Shown here in pieces: positions 15,904-24,908 of a stretch of DNA of 34,737 nt. The notes below the pieces were generated by a model. That model saw only the letters and a list, made by a program, of their open reading frames with translations, had not been told where the DNA came from and did not search any database. The stretch is taken from contig JACPWC010000091.1 in assembly GCA_016197225.1 (NCBI GenBank), positions 1 through 34,737 on the forward strand, given 5' to 3'. The stretch comes from Chloroflexota bacterium (lineage in GTDB: Bacteria; Chloroflexota; Anaerolineae; Anaerolineales; VGOW01). The translations under genes were made by a program, and so were the position numbers. Positions within the stretch are counted from its first letter, which is position 1. Every line of letters starts with the position of its first letter.

Positions 15904-17055
15904 CTATTGTTTGATCCGCGTCCAGATTTCGTCGTAGAGCGGGGTGGCGTCGCCCACGTCGTCAATGCGGTGGCCGTTCTGGATGGCCTCGGGCGGGGTG
16001 TTGGTGATGGGCGAGTTGAAGTAGGCGTCGTAGATGTCCTTTTGGTTCTCTTTGGCGTAATCGAGCGCGGCCTGGTTGGGGTTGGTGTAGGGGAAGTCGC
16101 GCAACATCATCCAGAACACATCGCCTTGCATCGAGTAGTTGAGCCAGGCGTAGGCGGCATCGGTGTGAGGCGCGTTAGCCGGAATAGCGTAATTATCCTG
16201 CCACAGAATCGCGCCCTCGGTCGGGTAAATGTATTGAATGGCCGGGTTTTCCTGTTGGGCCAGGAAGGCCTCGCCCGTCCAGGTCATGCCCAGGTCGGCG
16301 TCGCCGGCGATGAGAGCCGTCTTGGGGCTGTCGCTGTCGAAGAGCTTGATACCCGCCGCCAGCTCGGCCAGCTTGGTTTCAGCTTCTTTCAACTGGGCCG
16401 GGTCTTTGGTGTTCACGTCGTAGCCGAGCGTGAGCAGGGTCAGGCCAATTGTCGCCCGCGAGTCATCCAGGAAGACCATCCGGCCCGCGTATTCCGGTTT
16501 CCACAAGTCGGCCCAGGACTGCGGCACGTTCTCTACGGCGTCGGTGTTGATCACAATGGCGTCCGTCCCGGCCTGGTAGGGCAGGGTGTATTCGTTGCCC
16601 GGATCGAAAGCGAAGTTCAAATAGTTGGGGTCGAGGTTGCCAAAGTTCGGCAGTTTGCTCTTGTCGAGCTTTTGCAGAAGCCCCTGGCGGATCATCAGGC
16701 TGACGATGTAATCGGTGGGCTGGACAAGGTCGTAGCTGGTGCTTCCCGCCGAGAGCTTGGCGTACATTTCTTCGTTGGCCGAGTATTCGTCGCGATTGAC
16801 TTTGATGCCGTAGACCAGTTCAAAGCATTCAATCGTGTCGGGCGGAATGTATTCCGTCCAGACGAAGAGGTTCACTTCGGTGGACGTGACCGACGTCTTC
16901 GGGTTTGGCTCCGGGCAAATGAAGCCGTTCGAGGTGGTTTTTGGCCCGGCGGTGGCGGCGGGCGCGCCGCTCCCACTGCCGCAGGCGGCCAGGATCAGGC
17001 TGATGACGGCGAGAGCCGCCAGCCCCTTCCAGATTGCGGTGCGTTTATTCGACAT
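15904..17055 (-). CDS. potD: Spermidine/putrescine ABC transporter substrate-binding lipoprotein
   Basis: The protein is 383 residues. The lipobox is LILAAC with C25 as the lipid-bearing cysteine, so it is membrane-anchored outside the cell. Features of the PotD/PotF group are VNLFVWTEYIPPDTIECFE, DLVQPTDYIVSLM and GMTWTGEAFLAQQENPAIQYIYPTEG. It should capture polyamines for PotB/PotC/PotA. AGGAGG lies five bases before the ATG. It is the last transporter gene, 34 bases after potC. Putrescine, spermidine or a related amine cannot be told apart from sequence alone. Confidence 0.92.
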   Translation of the reverse strand: MSNKRTAIWKGLAALAVISLILAACGSGSGAPAATAGPKTTSNGFICPEPNPKTSVTSTEVNLFVWTEYIPPDTIECFELVYGIKVNRDEYSANEEMYAKLSAGSTSYDLVQPTDYIVSLMIRQGLLQKLDKSKLPNFGNLDPNYLNFAFDPGNEYTLPYQAGTDAIVINTDAVENVPQSWADLWKPEYAGRMVFLDDSRATIGLTLLTLGYDVNTKDPAQLKEAETKLAELAAGIKLFDSDSPKTALIAGDADLGMTWTGEAFLAQQENPAIQYIYPTEGAILWQDNYAIPANAPHTDAAYAWLNYSMQGDVFWMMLRDFPYTNPNQAALDYAKENQKDIYDAYFNSPITNTPPEAIQNGHRIDDVGDATPLYDEIWTRIKQ

Positions 17056-17088
17056 GTTCTCCTCCTAAAGAGATTTGTGGCTCAATGT

Positions 17089-17931
17089 TCATGCTTCCCG
17101 GCTTTCCAATCGTTGCGAAAAGAAAACGACGATCAGCACCATCGAAATCCAGACGGTTGAGAGCGCGTTGACTTCCGGGGTGATGATGCGGCGCAATAGA
17201 CCGTAAACGTAAATGGGCAGGGTCGTCGAGCCGGGGCCGTTGGTGAAGAAGGTGATGATGAAATCGTCGAGCGATAGAGTGAAGGCCAGCAACGCCCCCG
17301 ACAGCACCCCCGGAGCGATGATCGGCAGGGTCACCCGCCAGAACGTGGTCACTTCATTGGCCCCCAGATCCATCGCCGCCTCTTCCACCGCCTTGTCGAA
17401 GCCGTGCAGGCGGGCGCGCACCACCAGGGTGACGAACGGGACGCTGAAGGCCACGTGCGAAACGATGACCGTGCCAAGACCCAGCGAGAGCCGCTGGCCG
17501 GCGGCCAGCCCGAAGGTGGTGTTGATCCAGGTGAACAGGGCGCTGAACAAGACCAGGATGCCGATACCCATCACGATTTCGGGGATGACGATGGGAATGT
17601 AGAGCGCCGCTTCTGAAAACGTTTTGACCGGGAACGAATAGCGTTGCAGGGCCAGGGCGGCCATGGTGCCAATGATGGTTGCCAGGACGGTGGAGGTAAA
17701 GGCAATGGTCAGGGTGTTGCGGGCGGCTTCCACCACGTCGTCGTTCTCGAACAATCGGCAGAACCAGTAGAACGGGCCGCACGCGCCCTGATTGACCACG
17801 CCCTCAAAGACGATGTTGGTGCGCGACGAGTTGAAGGAAAACAACACCAGGACGGCGATGGGCGCGTAAAGAAAAATGTAGACCAGGATGGCCGAGACAA
17901 CAACCAGCGGCGGGCGTTTGGTGAGGTTCAT
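17089..17931 (-). CDS. potC: Polyamine ABC transporter permease
   Basis: The protein is 280 residues with six membrane helices and the binding-protein-dependent permease EAA loop, [19 protein letters not shown] (~178-196), which docks on the ATPase. It matches the PotC/PotI group. It overlaps the potB stop by four bases (ATGA), so the two permeases are probably made in equal amounts. Confidence 0.92.
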   Translation of the reverse strand: MNLTKRPPLVVVSAILVYIFLYAPIAVLVLFSFNSSRTNIVFEGVVNQGACGPFYWFCRLFENDDVVEAARNTLTIAFTSTVLATIIGTMAALALQRYSFPVKTFSEAALYIPIVIPEIVMGIGILVLFSALFTWINTTFGLAAGQRLSLGLGTVIVSHVAFSVPFVTLVVRARLHGFDKAVEEAAMDLGANEVTTFWRVTLPIIAPGVLSGALLAFTLSLDDFIITFFTNGPGSTTLPIYVYGLLRRIITPEVNALSTVWISMVLIVVFFSQRLESREA

Positions 17932-18830
17932 GCTGAGGCGATCTCCTCTCCGAAGCCGAACCGGCGGGTGTAGAAAATGGTGACGATCAGAGTCATGATC
18001 ATTAAGATGATCGAGGCGGCTGACCCGAAGGCCGGGTCGCGGGCGTCGAGGAATTGGCGCTGGATGAGGTTGCCCACCAGGAACACCTGCCGCCCGCCGA
18101 GGATGTCGGAGACGACGAACGTGCCCATGACCGGCACGAATACTAGGATCGTCCCGGCCACCACGCCCGGCATGGAGAGCGGCAGGGTGACGCGGAAGAA
18201 GGTGCGAATGGCGTTTGAGCCCAGGTCGGCGGCGGCTTCAAAGAGCGAGCCGTCAATCTTTTCCAGCGAAGTGTAAATGGGCAGGATCATGAAGGGCAAA
18301 AATTCGTAGACCATGCCCACCAGCACCGCGCCCGACGAGGGGTAAAAATCGAAAGGCTCAAACGGGATTTTAAACAAACCGGCGACCAAACCGAGGAGGC
18401 CGTTGAGCACGCCCTGCGTCCGCAAAATCATAATCCAGGCGTAGATGCGAATGACAAAGTTCGTCCACAGCGGAACGAGGATGAGGAAGAGGAAGGTGTT
18501 GCGCTGTTTGGCCGGGCCGCGAGCCACAAAGTAGGCCAGCGGGTAGGCCATCAAAATGACGATGATCGTCGTCTGGAAGGCCAGGATGATGGAACGCCAC
18601 AGAATTTCCACGTACAGCGAGTCGAAACCTTCGGGGGTGATGCCGGCCAGTCGCAAATAGTTGTCAACGGTGAAGGTGTAGATCACGTTGCCGTCGGCGT
18701 CGCGGCGGCCAAAGCTGGTGATGACGGTGAAGATCAGCGGGATGATGAGCAGGCCGATCATCCACAGCAACGTGGGAGAGATGAGGAGCGTGCCCTGGAG
18801 TCTTTTGTTCTCGCGGAATTTTTGCAACAT
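17928..18830 (-). CDS. potB: Polyamine ABC transporter permease
   Basis: The start is at 18830 ([12 protein letters not shown]), with AGGA seven bases upstream; the ORF reaches 18857, but those nine extra codons are encoded by the palindrome at 18843-18898. The protein is 300 residues with six membrane helices and the EAA loop [19 protein letters not shown]. It matches PotB/PotH and pairs with PotC in the membrane. Confidence 0.92.
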   Translation of the reverse strand: MLQKFRENKRLQGTLLISPTLLWMIGLLIIPLIFTVITSFGRRDADGNVIYTFTVDNYLRLAGITPEGFDSLYVEILWRSIILAFQTTIIVILMAYPLAYFVARGPAKQRNTFLFLILVPLWTNFVIRIYAWIMILRTQGVLNGLLGLVAGLFKIPFEPFDFYPSSGAVLVGMVYEFLPFMILPIYTSLEKIDGSLFEAAADLGSNAIRTFFRVTLPLSMPGVVAGTILVFVPVMGTFVVSDILGGRQVFLVGNLIQRQFLDARDPAFGSAASIILMIMTLIVTIFYTRRFGFGEEIASA

Positions 18831-18842
18831 AGTTGTGTCCTG

Positions 18843-18898
18843 GTAGGGGCGATTCATGAATCGCCCCTACAATTTGCGATTCGTGAATCGCCCCTACA
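18843..18898. repeat. 28-bp perfect palindrome plus a partial second copy
   Basis: Bases 18843-18870 form a perfect 28-bp palindrome with outer GTAGGGGCG and centre ATTCATGAAT. A second, shorter copy follows at 18877-18898 (GCGATTCGTGAATCGCCCC). It lies between potA and potB, two bases from the potA stop. Confidence 0.85.
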
Positions 18899-18899
18899 A

Positions 18900-19997
<1,098 letters not shown>

Positions 19998-20247
19998 AAG
20001 GCCAGTCTCCCCGAAGGGCACGGATGGGTCGTGCCGAGAAGTCGCGGAAGCAACCCGCGCTAGTTTGGGATTCTACTACAAGATTTGGGCCGGGATAGGC
20101 TTTTTTTCCAATGTCATCTCGGGCCTGACCATGTTACACTCCGGCTGGCTTCGGATTCTAACAGGGTTATGACCAAACGCTGATTTTCCGGCTGTATCTT
20201 TACGCTGCCAAAAGCGGCCCGACCCAATTTTCATACAAGGTGTTTCC

Positions 20248-21258
20248 ATGAATAGATTGTTCTCGTTTTCAACCATCATCATTTTGTTGTTGACCGCCTG
20301 CGGCGGCCAACCCACCGCCGCGCCGACCACCGCGCCCTCGGAAAGGGCGCGCACCGCTACCCTGAGCGAGGTTGTCAATGTGGTGGAAGCGCGCGCCGCC
20401 GAGGCCGAGGCTTTTGCCCAGGCCGACGACGGCCTCGCGCTGGGCGTGGGGAGCCAGGTGCGAACCGGCGAGGCCTCCAGCGTGCGGCTGGACTTTAGTG
20501 AAGGCACAATTGTTCGCGTGGCGCAGAATTCGTCCTTTGTCGTTCGCGTGCTGGAACAGGAAACAACCAATGCCCTGACCCGCCTGGCGCTTGAGACCGG
20601 CAAGATTTGGGTCAGCTTGACCGGCGGCTCGGTGGAAGTGGAAACGCCGGTGGGCGTGGCCTCGGTGCGCGGGTCGTTCGCCGTGTTTGAATACGACCCC
20701 GGCGACCCGGACGACCCGACCGACGATGTGCTGGTGATCAGTTGCATTGAGGGCGAATGCCAGGCGCAGAATGAAAACTTTGACGAGACGGCGGGCAACC
20801 TGGAGCGGATTGTATTGTCGGAAGGCGGCGAGGAAGTGACGCGCATTGTGTTGACCGGCGACGACGTGCAGGAATTCATCAGCAACAACCCGGAAGTGGG
20901 CGCGGCTATCGTCGCCACGCTCACGGCGGCTCCATCGGCCACCCTTCCGCCGACCGAGACGCCAACGGCTTCTTCGACCTTCACGGCCACGATTCCGCCG
21001 AGTCCAACCGAAACGGCTACCGCCTCGCCTGCGCCCACTGACACCAACACGCCCAGGCCGCCGGCCACGCGAACCCCGGCACCCACTTCAACATTGGCTG
21101 ACACGCCGACGCCGGAGGCCACGCCGTTGCCATCGTGTACGCCGCCGGAGTTCTTCGACCCGTTCCTGAATCGTTGCCGGTTGAATTCGGACTTTACTGC
21201 AGCGCCGAGCCAGACGGATGCGCCTCCGCCCACGCCGACCTATGACCCCGGCTTCTAG
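20248..21258 (+). CDS. FecR-domain lipoprotein with Thr/Pro-rich tail
   Basis: The protein is 336 residues. The lipobox LLLTAC gives C18 as the anchor. Residues ~35-160 are a FecR-like beta domain (LSEVVNVVEARAAEAE, VGSQVRTGEASSVRLDFSEG, TPVGVASVRGSFAVFEYDPG). After residue 230 comes a Thr/Pro/Ala-rich stretch rich in TPT and PTET, the kind of spacer common in Chloroflexota surface proteins, with a short SCTPPEFFDPFLNRCR patch holding two cysteines. FecR domains can act as surface sensors or decoys; function here is unknown. AAGGTG lies six bases before the ATG. It diverges from potA across a 250-base gap. Confidence 0.87.
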   Translation: MNRLFSFSTIIILLLTACGGQPTAAPTTAPSERARTATLSEVVNVVEARAAEAEAFAQADDGLALGVGSQVRTGEASSVRLDFSEGTIVRVAQNSSFVVRVLEQETTNALTRLALETGKIWVSLTGGSVEVETPVGVASVRGSFAVFEYDPGDPDDPTDDVLVISCIEGECQAQNENFDETAGNLERIVLSEGGEEVTRIVLTGDDVQEFISNNPEVGAAIVATLTAAPSATLPPTETPTASSTFTATIPPSPTETATASPAPTDTNTPRPPATRTPAPTSTLADTPTPEATPLPSCTPPEFFDPFLNRCRLNSDFTAAPSQTDAPPPTPTYDPGF

Positions 21259-21338
21259 CAGTCCACCAAGCTTGTTTTGATGAGCGGCAGTTCGCAAAGC
21301 GTGCCGTCCGCGCCGCGCGCTTCGCAGACACCCAGTGT

Positions 21339-21445
21339 CTCTAAAAGAGCGTCTTAAAAGTCGCTCCAAGCCCGCGTCCTCGCAGGCCCCTTCGGGCAAA
21401 CGCGAGGACACGGTTGGAGAGCAGTTTTAAGACTGTCTCTAAGAG
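21339..21445. repeat. Long imperfect hairpin, ~107 bp
   Basis: Arms 21339-21383 and 21402-21445 are imperfect complements (GTCTTAAAA, CTCCAA and GTCCTCGC are shared words), with a GCCC/GGGC mini-stem at the tip. A separate short hairpin, AGACAC-CCA-GTGTCT, lies at 21326-21340. The gap 21259-21554 holds nothing else I recognise. Confidence 0.6.
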
Positions 21446-21554
21446 CAGTTGATAGAAATTTGTGGGTGGCCTGCCGTGAATTCATCTTCTTGTAGTATCA
21501 TTTCCTTCAAACCCTGCCTCCCTGTCTGCTCGCCCCCTTATCAAGGACTCTCTC

Positions 21555-22826
21555 ATGACCCAACCCAGCGTCGTCACCCACATCTCCCCCATCTGGTCTC
21601 GAAGCGCGACCATCATCGCCGAGCGCGGCGAGGGCGCTTACCTCTACACGACCGATGGCCGCAAGCTGATGGATTTCACCTGCGGCATCGGCGTGACCAA
21701 CACCGGCCACGCCCATCCCAAAGTGGTGGCCGCCATCCAGGAGCAGGCGGCCAAACTGATTCACGGCCAGGCCAACATCGTCTACCACCGGCCTATGTTG
21801 GAACTGGTCGAAGAACTGCTCACCATCGTTCCTGCTAAACTCAGTTCGTTTTATTTCTCAAACTCCGGCGCAGAAATTTTAGAGGGCGCGGTCAAGCTGG
21901 CCAAGCACGCCACCAAGCGCGCCAACGTCATTGTCTTCAGCGGCTCATTTCACGGGCGTACCCATCTGACGATGAGCATGACGACCTCCAAGACGGTTTA
22001 TCGAGTCGGCTACCAGCCGCTCGTGCCGGGCATCTTCGTCACCCCGTATCCTTACGCTTATAAATATGGCATGAGCGACGACGAAGTGACCGACTACTGC
22101 TTGCGCGAACTCAGGCTTCTGCTCAAATCTCAAACCGCCCCCGAAGAGACGGCGGCCATCGTCATCGAGCCGGTGCTGGGCGAAGGCGGCTACGTCGTGC
22201 CGCCGGTCCGCTTCATGCAAGAGTTGCGCGAGTTGTGCGATCGCTACGGCATCCTGCTCGTGGCCGACGAGGTGCAGAGCGGCTTTGGGCGAACAGGCAA
22301 GTGGTTCGCCGTCGAACATTTTGGTGTTGTTCCAGATATTTTGACGATGGCGAAAGGGATTGCGTCCGGGATGCCGCTCTCCGGGTTGGCGGCCAGCCCG
22401 GAGTTGATGGCCAAGTGGACGCCCGGCACACACGGCGGCACGTACGGCGGCAACGCCGTTTCGTGCGCCGCCGCCGTCGCCACGATCCGAGTCATGAAAG
22501 AAGAAGGCCTGATCGCGAACGCGGTCAAGATGGGCGAAGTGCTTGTAGCCGGTTTACGCAAGCTTCAAGAGGAGCATCCTGAGATCGGCGACGTGCGCGG
22601 CGCAGGCTTGATGATCGCCACCGAGTTTACTGATCCCAAGCGTCAGCCCTGGACCGACCGGGCCAAAGCCGCCACTAAAGCCGCCCTCGAGCACGACCTG
22701 ATGCTTCTCACTTGCGGCTCCTACGACAACATCATCCGCTGGATACCGCCGCTGGTGGTGAACGAGTCGCAAATCAAACAGGCGCTCGGCGCGTTTGAAA
22801 GCGCGTTGAACGACGCCAAAGCATGA
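21555..22826 (+). CDS. Class III PLP-dependent aminotransferase (GABA/acetylornithine type)
   Basis: The protein is 423 residues, normal for class III. PLP-binding features are HGQANIVYHRPM, FSNSGAEILEGAVKLAK, the SFHGRTHLTMSMT motif, VADEVQSGFGRTG and the lysine in ILTMAKGIASGMPLSG. These match 4-aminobutyrate and related omega-amino acid aminotransferases, which move the amino group to 2-oxoglutarate. AAGGA lies eight bases before the ATG. A polyamine importer 1.6 kb away makes a role in polyamine breakdown possible, but this is inference. The TGA stop starts a palindrome. Confidence 0.93.
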   Translation: MTQPSVVTHISPIWSRSATIIAERGEGAYLYTTDGRKLMDFTCGIGVTNTGHAHPKVVAAIQEQAAKLIHGQANIVYHRPMLELVEELLTIVPAKLSSFYFSNSGAEILEGAVKLAKHATKRANVIVFSGSFHGRTHLTMSMTTSKTVYRVGYQPLVPGIFVTPYPYAYKYGMSDDEVTDYCLRELRLLLKSQTAPEETAAIVIEPVLGEGGYVVPPVRFMQELRELCDRYGILLVADEVQSGFGRTGKWFAVEHFGVVPDILTMAKGIASGMPLSGLAASPELMAKWTPGTHGGTYGGNAVSCAAAVATIRVMKEEGLIANAVKMGEVLVAGLRKLQEEHPEIGDVRGAGLMIATEFTDPKRQPWTDRAKAATKAALEHDLMLLTCGSYDNIIRWIPPLVVNESQIKQALGAFESALNDAKA

Positions 22827-22898
22827 CACGGTGACAAGATGAAGAGATGACAGGGCGAAAGAACATCTTGTCATCCGGCCATCTTGTCACTGTGTCAC
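22824..22898. repeat. Imperfect palindrome of GTGACA/GATGACA words
   Basis: The left arm (22824-22854) begins TGACACGGTGACAAGATGA and the right arm (22869-22898) is the near-complement ending TTGTCACTGTGTCA. The TGA stop of the aminotransferase is its first three bases, and the next ORF's GTG start is five bases after it. Confidence 0.85.
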
Positions 22899-22902
22899 AG
22901 AT

Positions 22903-23568
22903 GTGTTCCAGTTCACCTCCCGCACCCTCGCCCGACGCTTCCTGCTCGCCCTCACCCTGGGCCTGACGATGACGTGCGCGACGGCGGGCGGGCTGGTTTG
23001 GTATCTGACTCGTTGCGACACACTCAGCTATCTCAACCGCGCTTCCGCCTCGCCGCGCGATCCCAACGAACGCTACCTCTTCGCCTGCAGTTACGTGTGG
23101 CACAGCACAGACGGCGGCATTGCCTGGAACCGCATTGACCCGCGCGGCCTGCCGTTCGGCGCGCGCGACGGCCTGATTGCCGTTGACCGCAAACCGGGCT
23201 TTCTCTATCTTGGCCTGCTCATTAATACCAGCAGTTCCGTTCATTGTTGGAACTGCGCCTGGAAGAATCTGCGGCCCGCCATTTTTGTGAGCGCCGATGA
23301 CGGACACACCTGGAACTTCACCTACAAGTTCAAACGCGGCCCGGCGGGCGACCTCACCTTTCTGGCGCTCATGGTTGACCCTGAAAAAGAGGGCAACGCC
23401 TGGGCCGTTATCCGCAGTGAAGGCGAGATTACCTACTACGGCAGTGGCACAGCGGGCAAATTCTGGAAGCCCGCCTGCCGCGAATTTTACTATTCCGGCT
23501 CCGGCGGTTGCGAACTGCCCGACGACCTCCTGCGACCGCCAACCGGCAACTCCACCAATGGCAAATAA
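22903..23568 (+). CDS. Membrane-anchored protein with two Asp-box motifs
   Basis: The protein is 221 residues from a GTG at 22903. An ATG at 22969 (MTCATAGG) is a possible later start. Residues 10-35 form a signal anchor (LARRFLLALTLGLTM). Two Asp-boxes (SxDxGxxW) are visible: STDGGIAW (68-75) and SADDGHTW (130-137), a motif of sialidase-like and BNR beta-propellers. Only two repeats fit, so a full propeller would need other units. Four cysteines lie in the exported part. The function is not known. It overlaps the DUF952 gene by 11 bases. Confidence 0.7.
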   Translation: MFQFTSRTLARRFLLALTLGLTMTCATAGGLVWYLTRCDTLSYLNRASASPRDPNERYLFACSYVWHSTDGGIAWNRIDPRGLPFGARDGLIAVDRKPGFLYLGLLINTSSSVHCWNCAWKNLRPAIFVSADDGHTWNFTYKFKRGPAGDLTFLALMVDPEKEGNAWAVIRSEGEITYYGSGTAGKFWKPACREFYYSGSGGCELPDDLLRPPTGNSTNGK

Positions 23569-23923
23569 CATCCTCCACCTCGTCCCCGCCGATTATTTCC
23601 ACAGCTTCCCAGCCTCCGAGCCTTACTTCCCTGAAGCCTTCACTGCCGACGGATTCATTCACTGCACCAAAGAGCCGGAAGTGATGCTGAAGATCGCCAA
23701 CCGCTTTTATAAGGACTTGCCAGGTGAACTGCTGGTGCTGGTGATTGATGCTGACAAAGTGGCCGCCGAAGTGAAATGGGAAGCCCCCGCCCACCCGGAC
23801 GGTTCAGCCGCCTCTGCCGGGGAACCGCTGTTCCCACACATCTACGGCCCGTTGAACCGCAACGCCATTGTCGAGATTCACCCGGCGGTGCGCGCAAAAG
23901 ACGGGACGTTTCTGGCAGTGTAA
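23558..23923 (+). CDS. DUF952 family protein
   Basis: The start is at 23558 (MANNILHLVPADYF), 11 bases before the end of the upstream gene. The protein is 121 residues, a typical length. Features are FTADGFIHCTKEPEVMLKIANRFY, LLVLVIDADKV and PHIYGPLNRNAIVEI. DUF952 (PF06108) is an uncharacterised family of small, glutathione-transferase-neighbour-type proteins; no activity is established. The TAA stop lies four bases before a palindrome shared with the chelatase gene on the other strand. Confidence 0.87.
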   Translation: MANNILHLVPADYFHSFPASEPYFPEAFTADGFIHCTKEPEVMLKIANRFYKDLPGELLVLVIDADKVAAEVKWEAPAHPDGSAASAGEPLFPHIYGPLNRNAIVEIHPAVRAKDGTFLAV

Positions 23924-23926
23924 ACT

Positions 23927-23959
23927 GTAGAGCGACGCGAAGCGGGCATCTCGCTCTAC
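23927..23959. repeat. GTAGAGCGA inverted repeat between convergent genes
   Basis: GTAGAGCGA (23927-23935) pairs with TCGCTCTAC (23951-23959) around a 15-base loop. The TAG stop of the BchD-like frame on the minus strand (23958-23956) is inside it. Confidence 0.75.
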
Positions 23960-24804
23960 CCCCCATCCAGTTCTTTCTTCACCGTCTTATACAACGTCTC
24001 GGCGCGCAGGTCGTGCAGGGTGAGGCAGGCGCATCCAAGATGCTCGGCCAGGCCGCGCGCCAGTCCCTGGTCGAAGGCGGCGTGCTCCATATTGATGACT
24101 ACGCTTTTGATGTTCTCGTCCTTGATCAACTCGGCGGCGCGGTAGGCTTCAGTCTGCGGCGGCAGGTCGGTCATGGAGACGTTGCCGGCGCCGTCGGTCA
24201 GCAGAATCATCAGCGGCATCACGTCAGGGTGCAGGCGCTTCTCCTGGGCCAGAATCTTGAAGGCCATCGTCAACCCGGCGGAGAGCGGAGTCTTGCCGCC
24301 CACCGGGATGTCGGCCAGCGCCTTTTGGGCCAGCATCACCGAGTTGGTCGGCGGCAGGATGAGGCGGGACTGGTTCTTCTGGAAGACGATGAGGCCGACG
24401 CGGTCGCGGCGCTGGTAGGCGTCGGTGAGCAGGGACATGATGGCCCCTTTAGTGGCGCTCATGCGCTCGGCTACGGCCATGCTCCACGAGGCGTCTACGA
24501 CAAACAGAATCAGGTTGGCGGCTTTGCGGACTCGAATCTTGCGATGGAAGTCTTCGGTCTTGACGGCGAAGGCTACGTCGTGCTCGGCGCGCTGTTCGCT
24601 TCGCTGAACCTGAAACGGGGCGGCGGCGCGGAGGGTGGCATCGAAGGCCAGGTCGTCGGTCTTGCCGTGCGTGGGCCGGGCCTGAATGTAACGGCCACGC
24701 TTGCGGTCGGTGCGCGTTCGGCTTCGCTTGCCGCCCTGGTTGCGGGTGAGTTTGTCGAGCGGGGTGTTGAGACTGCGCGGGCTGAACTCTTCGGTGGCTT
24801 TCAC
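23956..24804 (-). CDS. BchD-like von Willebrand A domain part of a chelatase, -1 frame
   Basis: The frame is open without a stop back through the A run at 24927-24919 into the BchI-like gene, and its only in-frame start codon is a GTG at 24804 with a distant GGAGG. The 282 residues after that GTG hold a VWA domain of the chelatase D type. The metal-ion site is D104-A-S106-W-S108 (the usual G is W), T172 and D204. The N-terminal ~60 residues are Lys/Arg-rich. Chelatase D subunits bind the I-type ATPase and help insert magnesium or cobalt into tetrapyrroles. I expect most product to come by -1 frameshift. No large subunit (BchH/CobN) is in the window. Confidence 0.85.
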   Translation of the reverse strand: MKATEEFSPRSLNTPLDKLTRNQGGKRSRTRTDRKRGRYIQARPTHGKTDDLAFDATLRAAAPFQVQRSEQRAEHDVAFAVKTEDFHRKIRVRKAANLILFVVDASWSMAVAERMSATKGAIMSLLTDAYQRRDRVGLIVFQKNQSRLILPPTNSVMLAQKALADIPVGGKTPLSAGLTMAFKILAQEKRLHPDVMPLMILLTDGAGNVSMTDLPPQTEAYRAAELIKDENIKSVVINMEHAAFDQGLARGLAEHLGCACLTLHDLRAETLYKTVKKELDGG

Positions 24805-24908
24805 CTTTTGGCCGCCCTCCCACCAGTAAGCGTCACGGGTATCCGACGCTTGTTGGGGAGCGGCCTCGGCCTGCCCGAAGTCGGGCGTTTCTTCAGAAGA
24901 CTCGTTCG

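Noticed and set aside
15382-17160. Long plus-strand ORF (592 residues)
   Set aside because: It runs opposite potD and the C39/LysM gene, whose motifs, lipobox and ribosome binding sites are clear; its composition is that of an antisense frame.
18831-18857. Upstream ATG for potB
   Set aside because: The extra codons are part of the 28-bp palindrome; the ATG at 18830 has a ribosome binding site.
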